DNA of 5,799 nt from assembly GCA_903884915.1 (NCBI GenBank), contig CAISGS010000411.1:1-5799 (forward strand), in the 5' to 3' direction. Below the pieces are notes generated by a model. It was not told where the DNA came from. It worked only from the letters and a program-made list of their open reading frames with translations, and made no database searches. This document shows positions 1 through 5,742 of this stretch, one piece after another. The translations under genes were made by a program, and so were the position numbers. The stretch comes from an uncultured Caulobacteraceae bacterium. Lineage in GTDB: Bacteria; Pseudomonadota; Alphaproteobacteria; Caulobacterales; Caulobacteraceae. How positions within the stretch are numbered: the first letter of the stretch is position 1; each line of letters starts with the position of its first letter.

Positions 1-27
1 AATGTCGCCCCGCAGAAGGCACCCTAG
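1..27 (+). CDS. Possible C-terminal tail of an upstream gene (partial)
   Basis: Frame 1 is open from the window edge and ends in TAG at 25-27, encoding only NVAPQKAP. If it is a gene end, it lies eight bases before the argS start, as in an operon. In many alphaproteobacteria the gene before argS is dgt (deoxyguanosinetriphosphate triphosphohydrolase), but eight residues are far too few to identify it. This call rests on the suggestive spacing alone. Confidence 0.2.
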   Translation, partial: NVAPQKAP

Positions 28-35
28 GCCTCTCC

Positions 36-1814
36 ATGACGGATCTAAAAGGGGCCTTGAGCCAAACGGTCGCCAGCGTCTTTGAAGGGCTGGGCCTTGA
101 CGCATCATTGGGTCGGGTCGGGGTTTCTGACCGTCCAGACCTGGCTGATTTTCAGTGCAATGGCGCGCTCGCCGCCGCCAAGGCAGCGCGGCGCAATCCG
201 CGTGAGATTGCCGCCGAGGTCATTGCTGCCCTAAGCGCTGACCCGAAGGCCTCTGAGCTGTTCAGTTCGGTTGAGGTTGCCGGTGCAGGGTTCGTCAATC
301 TGCGCCTCAGCGACGGCGCTTTGACTCAGCGCGCTGCCGAGATTGTTTCCGATCCGCGTCTGGGTGCCGCCCTCAACGAGACCCCGCGCCGAATCATTAT
401 CGACTATGGCGGGCCGAACGTGGCCAAGCCGATGCATGTCGGCCATCTGCGCAGTTCGATCATCGGCGAAGCGATCAAGCGCATCTATCGGTTCTGCGGC
501 GACACGGTCTGGGGCGATGCCCATTTCGGTGACTGGGGCTTCCAGATGGGGCTCTTGATCTTAGCCGCTGGCGACGAAGATCCGCGCCTTCGGGCGATTG
601 GCGAGGGGGCGGCGGATGCGGACCTATCGGCCTTAGCTGACCTTGATCTGCCCCTGCTCGACCGCCTCTATCCCATGGCGGCGGCCAAGGCCAAGGAAGA
701 TACGGACTATCGCGACCGCGCCCGAAAGGCGACGGCGGAACTGCAAGCGGGCAAAGAGGGCTATCTGACCCTCTGGCGGCGCTTTGTGGAGGTCAGCCGC
801 GTGGCCCTTCGCCGCGAATTTGATGCGCTAGGGGTCCATTTCGACCTCTGGAACGGCGAGAGCGACGCCGATCCCTTCATTCCCGACATGGTCACCGCCT
901 TGCGTGCGCAAGGCCTGCTGATCGAGGATCAGGGTGCCCAGATCGTCCGGGTGGCCCGCGAGGGGGATAAGCGCGAGCTTCCACCCCTGTTGGTGATCTC
1001 ATCCGAAGGCTCGGCCATGTATGGCACGACCGATCTGGCGACCATCGTCGGTCGCAGGCGCGATCAAGACCCCCATCTGATGCTCTATTGCGTTGATCAG
1101 CGTCAGGCTGACCATTTTGCGCAGGTGTTCCGCGCGGCGGAACTGGCCGGTTATGCCCCTGAAGGCGGGCTGGAACATATTGGTTTTGGCACCATGAACG
1201 GAGCCGATGGCAAGCCCTTCAAGACCCGCGCAGGCGGGGTTTTGAAGCTGCATGACCTGATTGAAATGGCTCGCGACAAGGCCCGCGCGCGATTGAAAGA
1301 GGCGGGTCTGGGCGCGGAACTGTCGGCTGAAGCCTTTGAAGAGACGGCCCATAAGGTGGCCATTGCCGCCCTGAAATTTGCCGATCTGCAAAACTATCGC
1401 GGCACCAGCTATGTCTTTGATCTGGATCGCTTTACCAGCTTTGAAGGCAAGACCGGCCCCTATCTGCTCTATCAGGCCGTCCGTGTGAAATCGCTGCTGC
1501 GCAAGGCGGCGGATGAGGGTTCAGTCGGCGGGCCGGTGGTGATCGCCGAACCGGCGGAACGTGATCTGGTCCTGACCTTGGACGCCTTCAATACGGCGGT
1601 GGCCGAGGCCTATGACAAGAAGGCCCCGAACTTCATTGCCGAGCACGCCTATCGTCTGGCCCAAGCCTTCTCAAAGTTCTATGCCGCCTGTCCCGTGCTG
1701 GTGGCCAAGGATGCGGCGACCAAAGCGTCTCGCCTGACCCTCTCGGCCACGGCCCTGCGCCAGCTTGAAATGGCTCTGGACCTTCTGGGTATCGAAACGC
1801 CCGAACGGATGTAG
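36..1814 (+). CDS. argS: Arginyl-tRNA synthetase (class I)
   Basis: This cytoplasmic enzyme charges tRNA-Arg with arginine using ATP (EC 6.1.1.19). The 592-residue product has the family's usual length and domain order. An N-terminal Add1-type tRNA-binding domain covers roughly residues 5-95. The class I catalytic core follows, with the HIGH-type motif HVGH at 134-137 inside [18 protein letters not shown] at 165-168, and [11 protein letters not shown] at 351-361. The KMSKS-equivalent loop is [10 protein letters not shown] at 392-401, which lacks the canonical lysine pattern, as is normal for many ArgS proteins. From about residue 475 ([16 protein letters not shown]) runs the helical DALR anticodon-binding domain, to the C-terminus. 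ATG 36 is the first in-frame start in the window; the frame stays open to the edge, but no ATG, GTG or TTG precedes it. There is no clear Shine-Dalgarno sequence, so translation may be coupled to the gene upstream. The gene is convergent with the deaminase gene, three bases between stops. Confidence 0.97.
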   Translation: MTDLKGALSQTVASVFEGLGLDASLGRVGVSDRPDLADFQCNGALAAAKAARRNPREIAAEVIAALSADPKASELFSSVEVAGAGFVNLRLSDGALTQRAAEIVSDPRLGAALNETPRRIIIDYGGPNVAKPMHVGHLRSSIIGEAIKRIYRFCGDTVWGDAHFGDWGFQMGLLILAAGDEDPRLRAIGEGAADADLSALADLDLPLLDRLYPMAAAKAKEDTDYRDRARKATAELQAGKEGYLTLWRRFVEVSRVALRREFDALGVHFDLWNGESDADPFIPDMVTALRAQGLLIEDQGAQIVRVAREGDKRELPPLLVISSEGSAMYGTTDLATIVGRRRDQDPHLMLYCVDQRQADHFAQVFRAAELAGYAPEGGLEHIGFGTMNGADGKPFKTRAGGVLKLHDLIEMARDKARARLKEAGLGAELSAEAFEETAHKVAIAALKFADLQNYRGTSYVFDLDRFTSFEGKTGPYLLYQAVRVKSLLRKAADEGSVGGPVVIAEPAERDLVLTLDAFNTAVAEAYDKKAPNFIAEHAYRLAQAFSKFYAACPVLVAKDAATKASRLTLSATALRQLEMALDLLGIETPERM

Positions 1815-1824
1815 CCGTTAGGCG
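1798..1824. terminator. Hairpin across two convergent stop codons (possible weak terminator)
   Basis: The sequence can fold as CGCC (1798-1801) with GGCG (1821-1824) and AACGG (1804-1808) with CCGTT (1815-1819), around a six-base loop and a 2x1 internal loop. It contains the argS stop (1812-1814, in the loop) and the complement of the deaminase stop (1818-1820). On the minus strand the stem is followed by TTTCGAT, a poor U tract; on the plus strand there is no T run. It may therefore terminate or protect the deaminase transcript better than the argS transcript. The fold is seen in the sequence; the function is inferred. Confidence 0.35.
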
Positions 1825-2825
1825 CAGTAGGCGTCGATCTCGGCAAGGTGGGCCGCGATTTCTGCGGGCGTTAAGAACGAGCCGGTGAAACTGTTCTTGG
1901 CGAGGGTCATCAGATGCTCGCGCGTCAGGCCAACGGCCTTGGCCACAGCGCTGAAATTGGCGTTCACATAGCCGCCAAAATAGGCCGGGTCGTCCGAATT
2001 GATCGTCGCCTTGAGGCCCATATCTAACATCCGCTTGATCGGATGCTGGGCCAGGTCGCTGACCACGCAGAGCTTATGGTTTGATAGGGGGCAGACGGTC
2101 AGGGTCAGGCCATCAGCGACGATCCGCTGGACCAGAGCCGGGTCTTCGAGCGCGCGGTTGCCGTGATCGATCCGGTCGATCTTTAAGATATCCAGCGCTT
2201 CCCAAACATAGGCCGGGGGGCCTTCCTCGCCCGCATGGGCGACGAGCTTGAGCCCCTTGGCGGCAGCGGCGGCAAAGACGCGGGCAAATTTGCTCGGCGG
2301 ATGGCCCTGTTCGGAACTGTCGAGCCCAACCCCGGCGATCTGATCCAGCCAAGGCTCGGCCTCAGCAAGGGTAGCCAATGCAGCCTCTTCGGAAAGGTGG
2401 CGCAGGAAACAGAGGATCAGTTTCGAGGTCAGGCCAAGCCGGGTCTTGGCCTCGGCCATGGCCGACAACAGCCCCTCCATCACCACATCAAAACCAACGC
2501 CTCGGTCCGTATGGGTCTGGGGATCAAAGAAGATCTCGGCATGGCGAACACTGTCAGCAGCGGCGCGCTCGAAATAGGCCATGGCCAGATCGTGGAAGTC
2601 GGCCTTGGTCAGCAGAACACTGGCCCCAGCATAATAGATGTCGAGAAAGTCCTGCAGATTGGAAAAGTCATAGGCCGCCCGCACCGCCTCGACCGAGGCA
2701 AAGGGCAGGCTGAGCCCATTTCGCGCCGCGAGCGCAAACATCAGTTCGGGCTCTAGGCTCCCTTCGATGTGCAGATGCAACTCGGCCTTGGGCAGGCCGG
2801 CGATGAAAGGATCAAGATCGGTCAT
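1818..2825 (-). CDS. add: Adenine deaminase, adenosine-deaminase superfamily
   Basis: This is a zinc-dependent amidohydrolase of purine salvage, 335 residues from ATG 2825. The metal and catalytic residues of the adenosine/adenine deaminase family are all present: HLH at 17-19 (zinc ligands) within LPKAELHLHIEGS, HAGEE at 197-201 (third ligand His197, proton-shuttling Glu200), His221 in IDHGNRALED, and SDDP at 277-280 (ligand Asp278). The segments EIFFDPQTHTDRG (97-109), LDSSEQGHPPSKF (168-180) and NSDDPAYFGGYV (276-287) resemble, from memory, the bacterial proteins shown to prefer adenine (adenine to hypoxanthine plus ammonia, EC 3.5.4.2) over adenosine, for example Pseudomonas PA0148. I therefore favour adenine deaminase, although automatic annotation would often say adenosine deaminase (add). 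Upstream in-frame starts exist (ATG 2861, TTG 2864), but 2825 places LPKAELHLH about ten residues in, as in relatives. No strong Shine-Dalgarno sequence is seen at any of them. No signal peptide is visible; cytoplasmic. Confidence 0.9.
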   Translation of the reverse strand: MTDLDPFIAGLPKAELHLHIEGSLEPELMFALAARNGLSLPFASVEAVRAAYDFSNLQDFLDIYYAGASVLLTKADFHDLAMAYFERAAADSVRHAEIFFDPQTHTDRGVGFDVVMEGLLSAMAEAKTRLGLTSKLILCFLRHLSEEAALATLAEAEPWLDQIAGVGLDSSEQGHPPSKFARVFAAAAAKGLKLVAHAGEEGPPAYVWEALDILKIDRIDHGNRALEDPALVQRIVADGLTLTVCPLSNHKLCVVSDLAQHPIKRMLDMGLKATINSDDPAYFGGYVNANFSAVAKAVGLTREHLMTLAKNSFTGSFLTPAEIAAHLAEIDAYCA

Positions 2826-2979
2826 GGGCAGTGCCTGTTCAGAGGTGCTTAATGGTGACATCAATCTTGTCGTAGGCGAGCCCCATCATAATCCCTATAG
2901 GCCGTCTGTTCGAGCCTTGTGCGCTGGTGTTCTGACCTATCGGTATTGAGACAGAATCTATCCGCTTGTCGCAAGTTAT
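2826..2979. promoter_or_regulatory. Divergent intergenic region between deaminase and toxin-like gene
   Basis: This stretch must hold the minus-strand promoter of the deaminase gene and most of the plus-strand promoter of the cassette. On the minus strand a -10-like TATGAT (complement of 2885-2890) lies inside ATTATGAT, about 60 bases before ATG 2825, with no convincing -35. On the plus strand TTGTCG at 2966-2971 could be a -35 for CATAAT at 2987-2992, with a short 15-base spacer. The eight-mer ATCATAAT occurs at 2885-2892 and again inside the operator at 2985-2992. These promoter assignments are guesses by eye; no RNA gene is recognised here. Confidence 0.3.
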
Positions 2980-3000
2980 AAACTATCATAATGATAGTTT
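2980..3000. promoter_or_regulatory. Perfect 21-base palindrome, probable autoregulatory operator
   Basis: Two perfect ten-base arms, AAACTATCAT (2980-2989) and ATGATAGTTT (2991-3000), flank a single central A. The repeat ends one base before the toxin-gene ATG (3002) and overlaps a -10-like CATAAT (2987-2992). Type II antitoxins with a helix-turn-helix domain typically bind such a palindrome in their own promoter, alone or with the toxin. The second gene of this cassette encodes exactly such a domain. The palindrome is seen directly; binding by the antitoxin is inferred. As RNA it could also form a stem just before the start codon, but its AT content and one-base centre argue for a protein-binding site. 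Confidence 0.7.
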
Positions 3001-3001
3001 T

Positions 3002-3340
3002 ATGGCGAAGCATAATCCGAGCAAGGCCATTGCTCAGCTCAAACCCCGCGCGCGAGACCTTCTCGAGATCATTCGGAAGGCCGCGATAGATTCGGGGAAT
3101 GTCGGCTTTAGCGAGCATGCTTTGGATCGGATGGAAGAGCGCAACATCACGACAATCGACGTGCTGAGGGTTCTGCGCACCGGCGATATTTTTGGTGACA
3201 TCGAAGCGGGAAGACAGGCTGGAGAGTGGAAATGCAAAATGGTCGCGAGAAAGAAGGGGAGCCGAGACATAGGGGTGGCCACCGTCGTTCTGCGGTCAGG
3301 ACGACTATTTCTAAAGACAGTGGAATGGGAAGATCGATGA
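3002..3340 (+). CDS. Probable type II toxin, DUF4258/MqsR-like
   Basis: This 112-residue protein resembles the DUF4258 group of small RelE/BrnT/MqsR-like proteins, usually found as the first gene of toxin-antitoxin pairs. Visible hallmarks are FSEHALDRMEERNIT at 36-50 (the His/Arg-rich helix typical of the family), followed by DVLRVLRTGDI (53-63). A strand-rich half with EWKCKMVARKKGSRDIGVA (75-93) and LFLKTVEWED (102-111) completes the domain. Family members are thought to act as mRNA-cutting toxins; that activity here is inference. ATG 3002 is preferred over an in-frame TTG at 2966 because that start would put the operator inside the coding sequence and the extra residues match nothing I know. 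There is no Shine-Dalgarno sequence before 3002, and the -10-like element is so close that the message could be leaderless. It overlaps the next gene by four bases (ATGA). Base composition is lower in GC than argS or gcvT, suggesting acquisition by transfer. Confidence 0.75.
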   Translation: MAKHNPSKAIAQLKPRARDLLEIIRKAAIDSGNVGFSEHALDRMEERNITTIDVLRVLRTGDIFGDIEAGRQAGEWKCKMVARKKGSRDIGVATVVLRSGRLFLKTVEWEDR

Positions 3341-3840
3341 GCCTTGATAGCTTTTATCTTGCAGGAGAAGCGGTCAAGACGCCGCCCTATCGCTATCGGG
3401 CCTGCGGTCTTGATGACATCTACCTATTGAATGGATATCGTATTGAAGACCATGATGGGGATGCCCATGTCACTATTTCAGATATTGACGGACTTCATAA
3501 GGCAATCGGGCGTTACCTGGTTCATAACCGGAAGGCACTCTCATTAAAAGAAATCCGATTTTTGAGAAACAGCTTGGACCTTACTCAAGCTGAATTGGCC
3601 GCAAGACTTGGCAATACGAGCCAATCCGTAGCAAGGTGGGAAAAGGGTGAGACCGAAATGCCCGGGGCTGCTGAGAAGTTACTGCGGGCTATATTCTTGG
3701 TTTCCGTCATGACTGATAAGGAGTTGGGCGCTCTAAAGGACCTTCTCAGCGGGACGGACCTAGATCAAAAGGACGAGTTGATAACGCGGCCTGCTCAATT
3801 CGAACTCTTTGATCGATGGGTTGAGAAGGACGCCGCTTAG
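3337..3840 (+). CDS. Probable antitoxin, MqsA-like helix-turn-helix regulator
   Basis: This 167-residue protein starts at ATG 3337, inside the ATGA shared with the toxin gene, with a purine-rich GGGAAGA (3327-3333) as ribosome-binding site. The frame is open further upstream, but those residues are only a shadow of the toxin gene. Residues about 18-57 (YRYRACGLDDIYLLNGYRI onward to DIDGLHKAI) match the N-terminal region I associate with regulators paired with DUF4258 proteins. Residues about 70-117 form an XRE/HigA-type helix-turn-helix (EIRFLRNSLDLTQAELAARL, then SQSVARWEKGETEMPG). It lacks the paired CxxC zinc-binding cysteines of classical MqsA; the only cysteine is Cys23. The last 45 or so residues are a variable tail ending FDRWVEKDAA. 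Expected roles are neutralising the toxin and repressing the pair through the 2980-3000 palindrome. The toxin-first order is that of higBA and mqsRA systems. Around 3421-3480 GC is only 24 of 60 bases. Confidence 0.78.
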   Translation: MSLDSFYLAGEAVKTPPYRYRACGLDDIYLLNGYRIEDHDGDAHVTISDIDGLHKAIGRYLVHNRKALSLKEIRFLRNSLDLTQAELAARLGNTSQSVARWEKGETEMPGAAEKLLRAIFLVSVMTDKELGALKDLLSGTDLDQKDELITRPAQFELFDRWVEKDAA

Positions 3841-3890
3841 TCGAATTTGCGGCACTTGCGCCCATAGTTTGTGCCCATACGACATCGGTC

Positions 3891-3919
3891 TTGACTTCAC
3901 GCGTCGCCTCGAACAGGTT
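3891..3919 (+). promoter_or_regulatory. Candidate promoter of the glycine cleavage operon
   Basis: TTGACT at 3891-3896 is a good sigma-70-type -35 match. Seventeen bases later CAGGTT (3914-3919) is a poor -10, as is common in alphaproteobacteria. This would put the transcription start near 3925-3927, exactly where the riboswitch leader helix begins, which is the main support. It is inferred by eye. Confidence 0.4.
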
Positions 3920-3925
3920 TGATCT

Positions 3926-4024
3926 ACTCCTGCGGGAGAGGGAGGCTGAGTCGATGTGATCGATGAGGCTTCCGCCGAAGGCGCAACCACCCCGGAAACG
4001 CTCAGGCAAAAGGACCGCAAGAGT
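3926..4024 (+). promoter_or_regulatory. Glycine riboswitch, aptamer 1 with leader-linker helix
   Basis: This is the first of two tandem glycine-sensing RNA domains. Stem P1 is TGCGG (3931-3935) with CCGCA (4015-4019). Within it are GGGAGAG (3934-3940), a helix of GGAGGC (3941-3946) with GCTTCC (3968-3973) capped by TCGAT/ATCGA (3951-3955, 3959-3963), the hairpin GCCGAAGGC (3974-3982) and the conserved GGAAACGCTCAGGCAAAAGG (3994-4013). These follow the consensus of the family (Rfam gcvT element). Outside P1, ACTC (3926-3929) can pair with GAGT (4021-4024) in the linker, matching the leader-linker kink-turn helix described for tandem glycine riboswitches. Its position before gcvT fits the known on-switch role. 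No tool was run; the identification rests on recognised conserved segments. Confidence 0.95.
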
Positions 4025-4031
4025 TACGAAA

Positions 4032-4127
4032 CGCTGGAAAGTAGCGGCCGGATTTAGGGCTGCTCACCGAAGGAGCAAGGCGGGTCCCGTTCGGATACGC
4101 CGAAATCTCTCAGGTTTCAGGACAGCG
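4032..4127 (+). promoter_or_regulatory. Glycine riboswitch, aptamer 2
   Basis: This is the second aptamer, seven bases after the leader-linker helix. P1 is CGCTG (4032-4036) with CAGCG (4123-4127). Inside are CTGGAAAG (4034-4041), a helix of AGCGGCC with GGGCTGCT (4043-4049, 4057-4064), the conserved CACCGAAGGAGCAA (4065-4078), a longer variable arm GGCG...CGCC (4079-4102), and GAAATCTCTCAGG followed by AGGACAG (4102-4125). These are the hallmark segments of the second domain. Being nearest the gene, its P1 stem is the part expected to communicate glycine binding to the expression platform, since its 3' strand can enter alternative pairings downstream. Confidence 0.95.
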
Positions 4128-4194
4128 GGGGTGCAGGCCATTGGGGGCTTAGATCGCCCTTGGCTTGCCGTCCTGTCTGCGTTTCGGAGCCAAA
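4128..4194 (+). promoter_or_regulatory. Riboswitch expression platform and gcvT ribosome-binding site
   Basis: No stem followed by a U tract is present, so transcription termination looks unlikely. The gcvT Shine-Dalgarno is GGAG (4186-4189), five bases before ATG 4195. Two structures compete. In one, GCAGGCCA (4133-4140) pairs with TGGCTTGC (4161-4168, one G-U) and inner GGGC (4145-4148) pairs with GCCC (4156-4159), leaving the ribosome site free. In the other, TTGGCT (4160-4165) pairs with AGCCAA (4188-4193), covering the end of the Shine-Dalgarno and the spacer. Also CAGGAC (4118-4123), at the P1 end of aptamer 2, can pair with GTCCTG (4170-4175). The pairings are seen; a translational switch is inferred. 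Confidence 0.6.
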
Positions 4195-5307
4195 ATGACC
4201 GATCCATCCCTTAGGCGCACCGCGCTCTATGATGCCCACCTCGCCCTTGGCGCGCGGATGGTGCCCTTTGCGGGGTACGAGATGCCCGTGCAGTACCGGG
4301 ACGGGGTCCTGACCGAGCACCGTTGGACCCGCGATCAGGCGGGCCTGTTTGACGTGTCCCATATGGGCCAGGCGCGCCTGCGTGGCGTTGCGCCGCTTGC
4401 GGCTTTCGAAGAGGTGACGCCCGGAGATTTCATCGGCCTGAAGCCCGGAAAGCTGCGCTACAGCCTGCTACTGAACCACAAGGGTGGGATCATTGATGAT
4501 CTGATGGCCGGGCGTCCTGATGAGGATGGGCTCTATCTGGTGGTCAATGCGGGCTGCAAAGAGGGCGATTTCAAATGGATCGCCAATGAGCTCGCCGGTC
4601 AGGTCAAGATTGAGCGGCTCGAAGATCATGCTCTGTTGGCCTTGCAAGGTCCGATGGCCGCTGCGGTGTTGGCCGATCATATTCCAGCCGTCGCGGATCT
4701 GGGCTTTATGGAGACCGCGCGGCTAAGCGCCTTTGGTGGCGACGTGATCGTTTCGCGGTCCGGCTATACGGGCGAGGACGGGTTCGAAATATCCGTGCCC
4801 AACGCGATTGCCCCCGAGGTCTGGGCCCTGTTGCTCAAGGACGAGCGGGTGCGGCCTATCGGTCTGGGCGCGCGCGATAGTTTGCGGCTGGAGGCGGGAT
4901 TGCCGCTCTATGGCCACGATGCCGATGAGACGATCTCGCCCATCGAGGCGGGTCTCAGCTTTGCCGTCTCCAAGCGTCGTCGTGATGCCGGTGACTTTCC
5001 CGGATCGAGCCGCATAAGGCGCGAGCTGGAGGGCGATCTTTCCCGCATTCGGGTCGGTCTGCGCGTTCTTGAGGGAGCCCCCGCTCGCGAGGGGGCCGAG
5101 ATCACCGATGCCAGCGGCGCGGTGGTCGGCAAGGTCACCAGCGGCGGCTTTTCACCGACCCTGTCCACCGCCATCGCCATGGGCTTTGTCCCGCCCGCCC
5201 TGTCCCTCGTCGGCACGCCCTTGAGCGTCATTGTTCGGGGCAAGAGCCAACCGGCTCAGGTCGTGGCCATGCCCTTTGTGCCCCATCGCTATGTCCGCAA
5301 ATCCTGA
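4195..5307 (+). CDS. gcvT: Glycine cleavage system T-protein (aminomethyltransferase)
   Basis: The T-protein takes the aminomethyl group from lipoyl-GcvH and transfers the one-carbon unit to tetrahydrofolate, releasing ammonia (EC 2.1.2.10). It is 370 residues, the usual size. N-terminal GcvT-fold motifs are [13 protein letters not shown] (22-34) and [10 protein letters not shown] (50-59). [16 protein letters not shown] (89-104) holds the conserved catalytic Asp101, and [15 protein letters not shown] (186-200) and [20 protein letters not shown] (221-240) are folate-binding signatures. The C-terminal barrel includes [20 protein letters not shown] (302-321) and ends [15 protein letters not shown] 4195, with GGAG five bases upstream, is chosen over an in-frame TTG at 4165, which lies within the riboswitch platform. 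It is the first gene of the operon, with gcvH 19 bases downstream. Confidence 0.97.
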   Translation: MTDPSLRRTALYDAHLALGARMVPFAGYEMPVQYRDGVLTEHRWTRDQAGLFDVSHMGQARLRGVAPLAAFEEVTPGDFIGLKPGKLRYSLLLNHKGGIIDDLMAGRPDEDGLYLVVNAGCKEGDFKWIANELAGQVKIERLEDHALLALQGPMAAAVLADHIPAVADLGFMETARLSAFGGDVIVSRSGYTGEDGFEISVPNAIAPEVWALLLKDERVRPIGLGARDSLRLEAGLPLYGHDADETISPIEAGLSFAVSKRRRDAGDFPGSSRIRRELEGDLSRIRVGLRVLEGAPAREGAEITDASGAVVGKVTSGGFSPTLSTAIAMGFVPPALSLVGTPLSVIVRGKSQPAQVVAMPFVPHRYVRKS

Positions 5308-5326
5308 ACCTGCAAGGAATTTCCAG

Positions 5327-5704
5327 ATGTTTTTCACCAAGGACCATGAGTGGATCAAGGTTGACGGCGACGTCGCCACGGTTGGTATCTCCACCTATGC
5401 CGCCGAACAGCTCGGCGATGTTGTCTTTGTCGAGGTGCCGGATGTCGGCAAGGTCTTGGCCGTCGGTGACAGCCTCGCGGTGGTCGAGAGCGTCAAGGCC
5501 GCATCAGACGTCTATGCGCCGGTCTCAGGCGAGGTCATCGAGGCCAATGGCGATCTGGCCACGGCGCCTGAAACGGTCAATGCCGATCCCGAAGGGGCGG
5601 GCTGGTTTGCCAAGCTCAGGATCACCGACCCCAGCCAGCTAGAGGGCCAGCTAGGGGGCCTGATGGACCGCTCGGCTTACGACGCCTTCCTCGCCTCGCT
5701 CTAA
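5327..5704 (+). CDS. gcvH: Glycine cleavage system H-protein (lipoyl carrier)
   Basis: The H-protein shuttles the aminomethyl intermediate between P-, T- and L-proteins on a lipoyl arm. It is 125 residues, the normal length. [20 protein letters not shown] (2-21) opens the hammerhead lipoyl-like fold, and [15 protein letters not shown] (27-41) follows. The lipoylated residue is Lys57 in [19 protein letters not shown] (52-70). The C-terminus has the typical [15 protein letters not shown] (85-99) and the terminal helix. The start at ATG 5327 is set by AAGGAA (5314-5319), seven bases upstream; the frame is open further upstream, but only as a shadow of gcvT. It is transcribed with gcvT and so is also under the glycine riboswitch. 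Confidence 0.97.
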   Translation: MFFTKDHEWIKVDGDVATVGISTYAAEQLGDVVFVEVPDVGKVLAVGDSLAVVESVKAASDVYAPVSGEVIEANGDLATAPETVNADPEGAGWFAKLRITDPSQLEGQLGGLMDRSAYDAFLASL

Positions 5705-5742
5705 AGCCACCCTTGCGAACTGCCCCTTTTGGAGGCCTGCCT

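Noticed and set aside
999..1391. Minus-strand open frame of 130 codons inside argS
   Set aside because: It is a shadow of the argS coding frame, with no recognisable domain or ribosome-binding site.
2235..2756. Long plus-strand open frame of 173 codons opposite the deaminase gene
   Set aside because: It is antisense to a well-supported gene, its predicted protein resembles no known family, and GC-rich coding sequence often leaves such frames open by chance.
2894..2901. CCTATAGG palindrome in the divergent gap
   Set aside because: Eight-base palindromes are expected by chance, and it matches neither the operator arms nor a clear promoter element.
2966..3001. TTG start extending the toxin-like protein by 12 residues
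   Set aside because: It would place the whole palindrome inside the gene and adds residues without family resemblance; ATG 3002 is simpler.
3226..3336. In-frame extension of the HTH gene upstream of 3337
   Set aside because: These codons lie within the toxin-like gene in another frame and give an Arg-rich sequence unlike the family; the ATGA start at 3337 has a ribosome-binding site.
3851..3875. GGCAC/GTGCC inverted repeat after the HTH gene as a terminator
   Set aside because: It is only five base pairs with a 15-base loop and no T tract, too weak to call.
5077..5096. GCCCCC/GGGGGC hairpin within gcvT
   Set aside because: It lies in the middle of an intact coding frame with no T run after it; GC-rich codons explain it.
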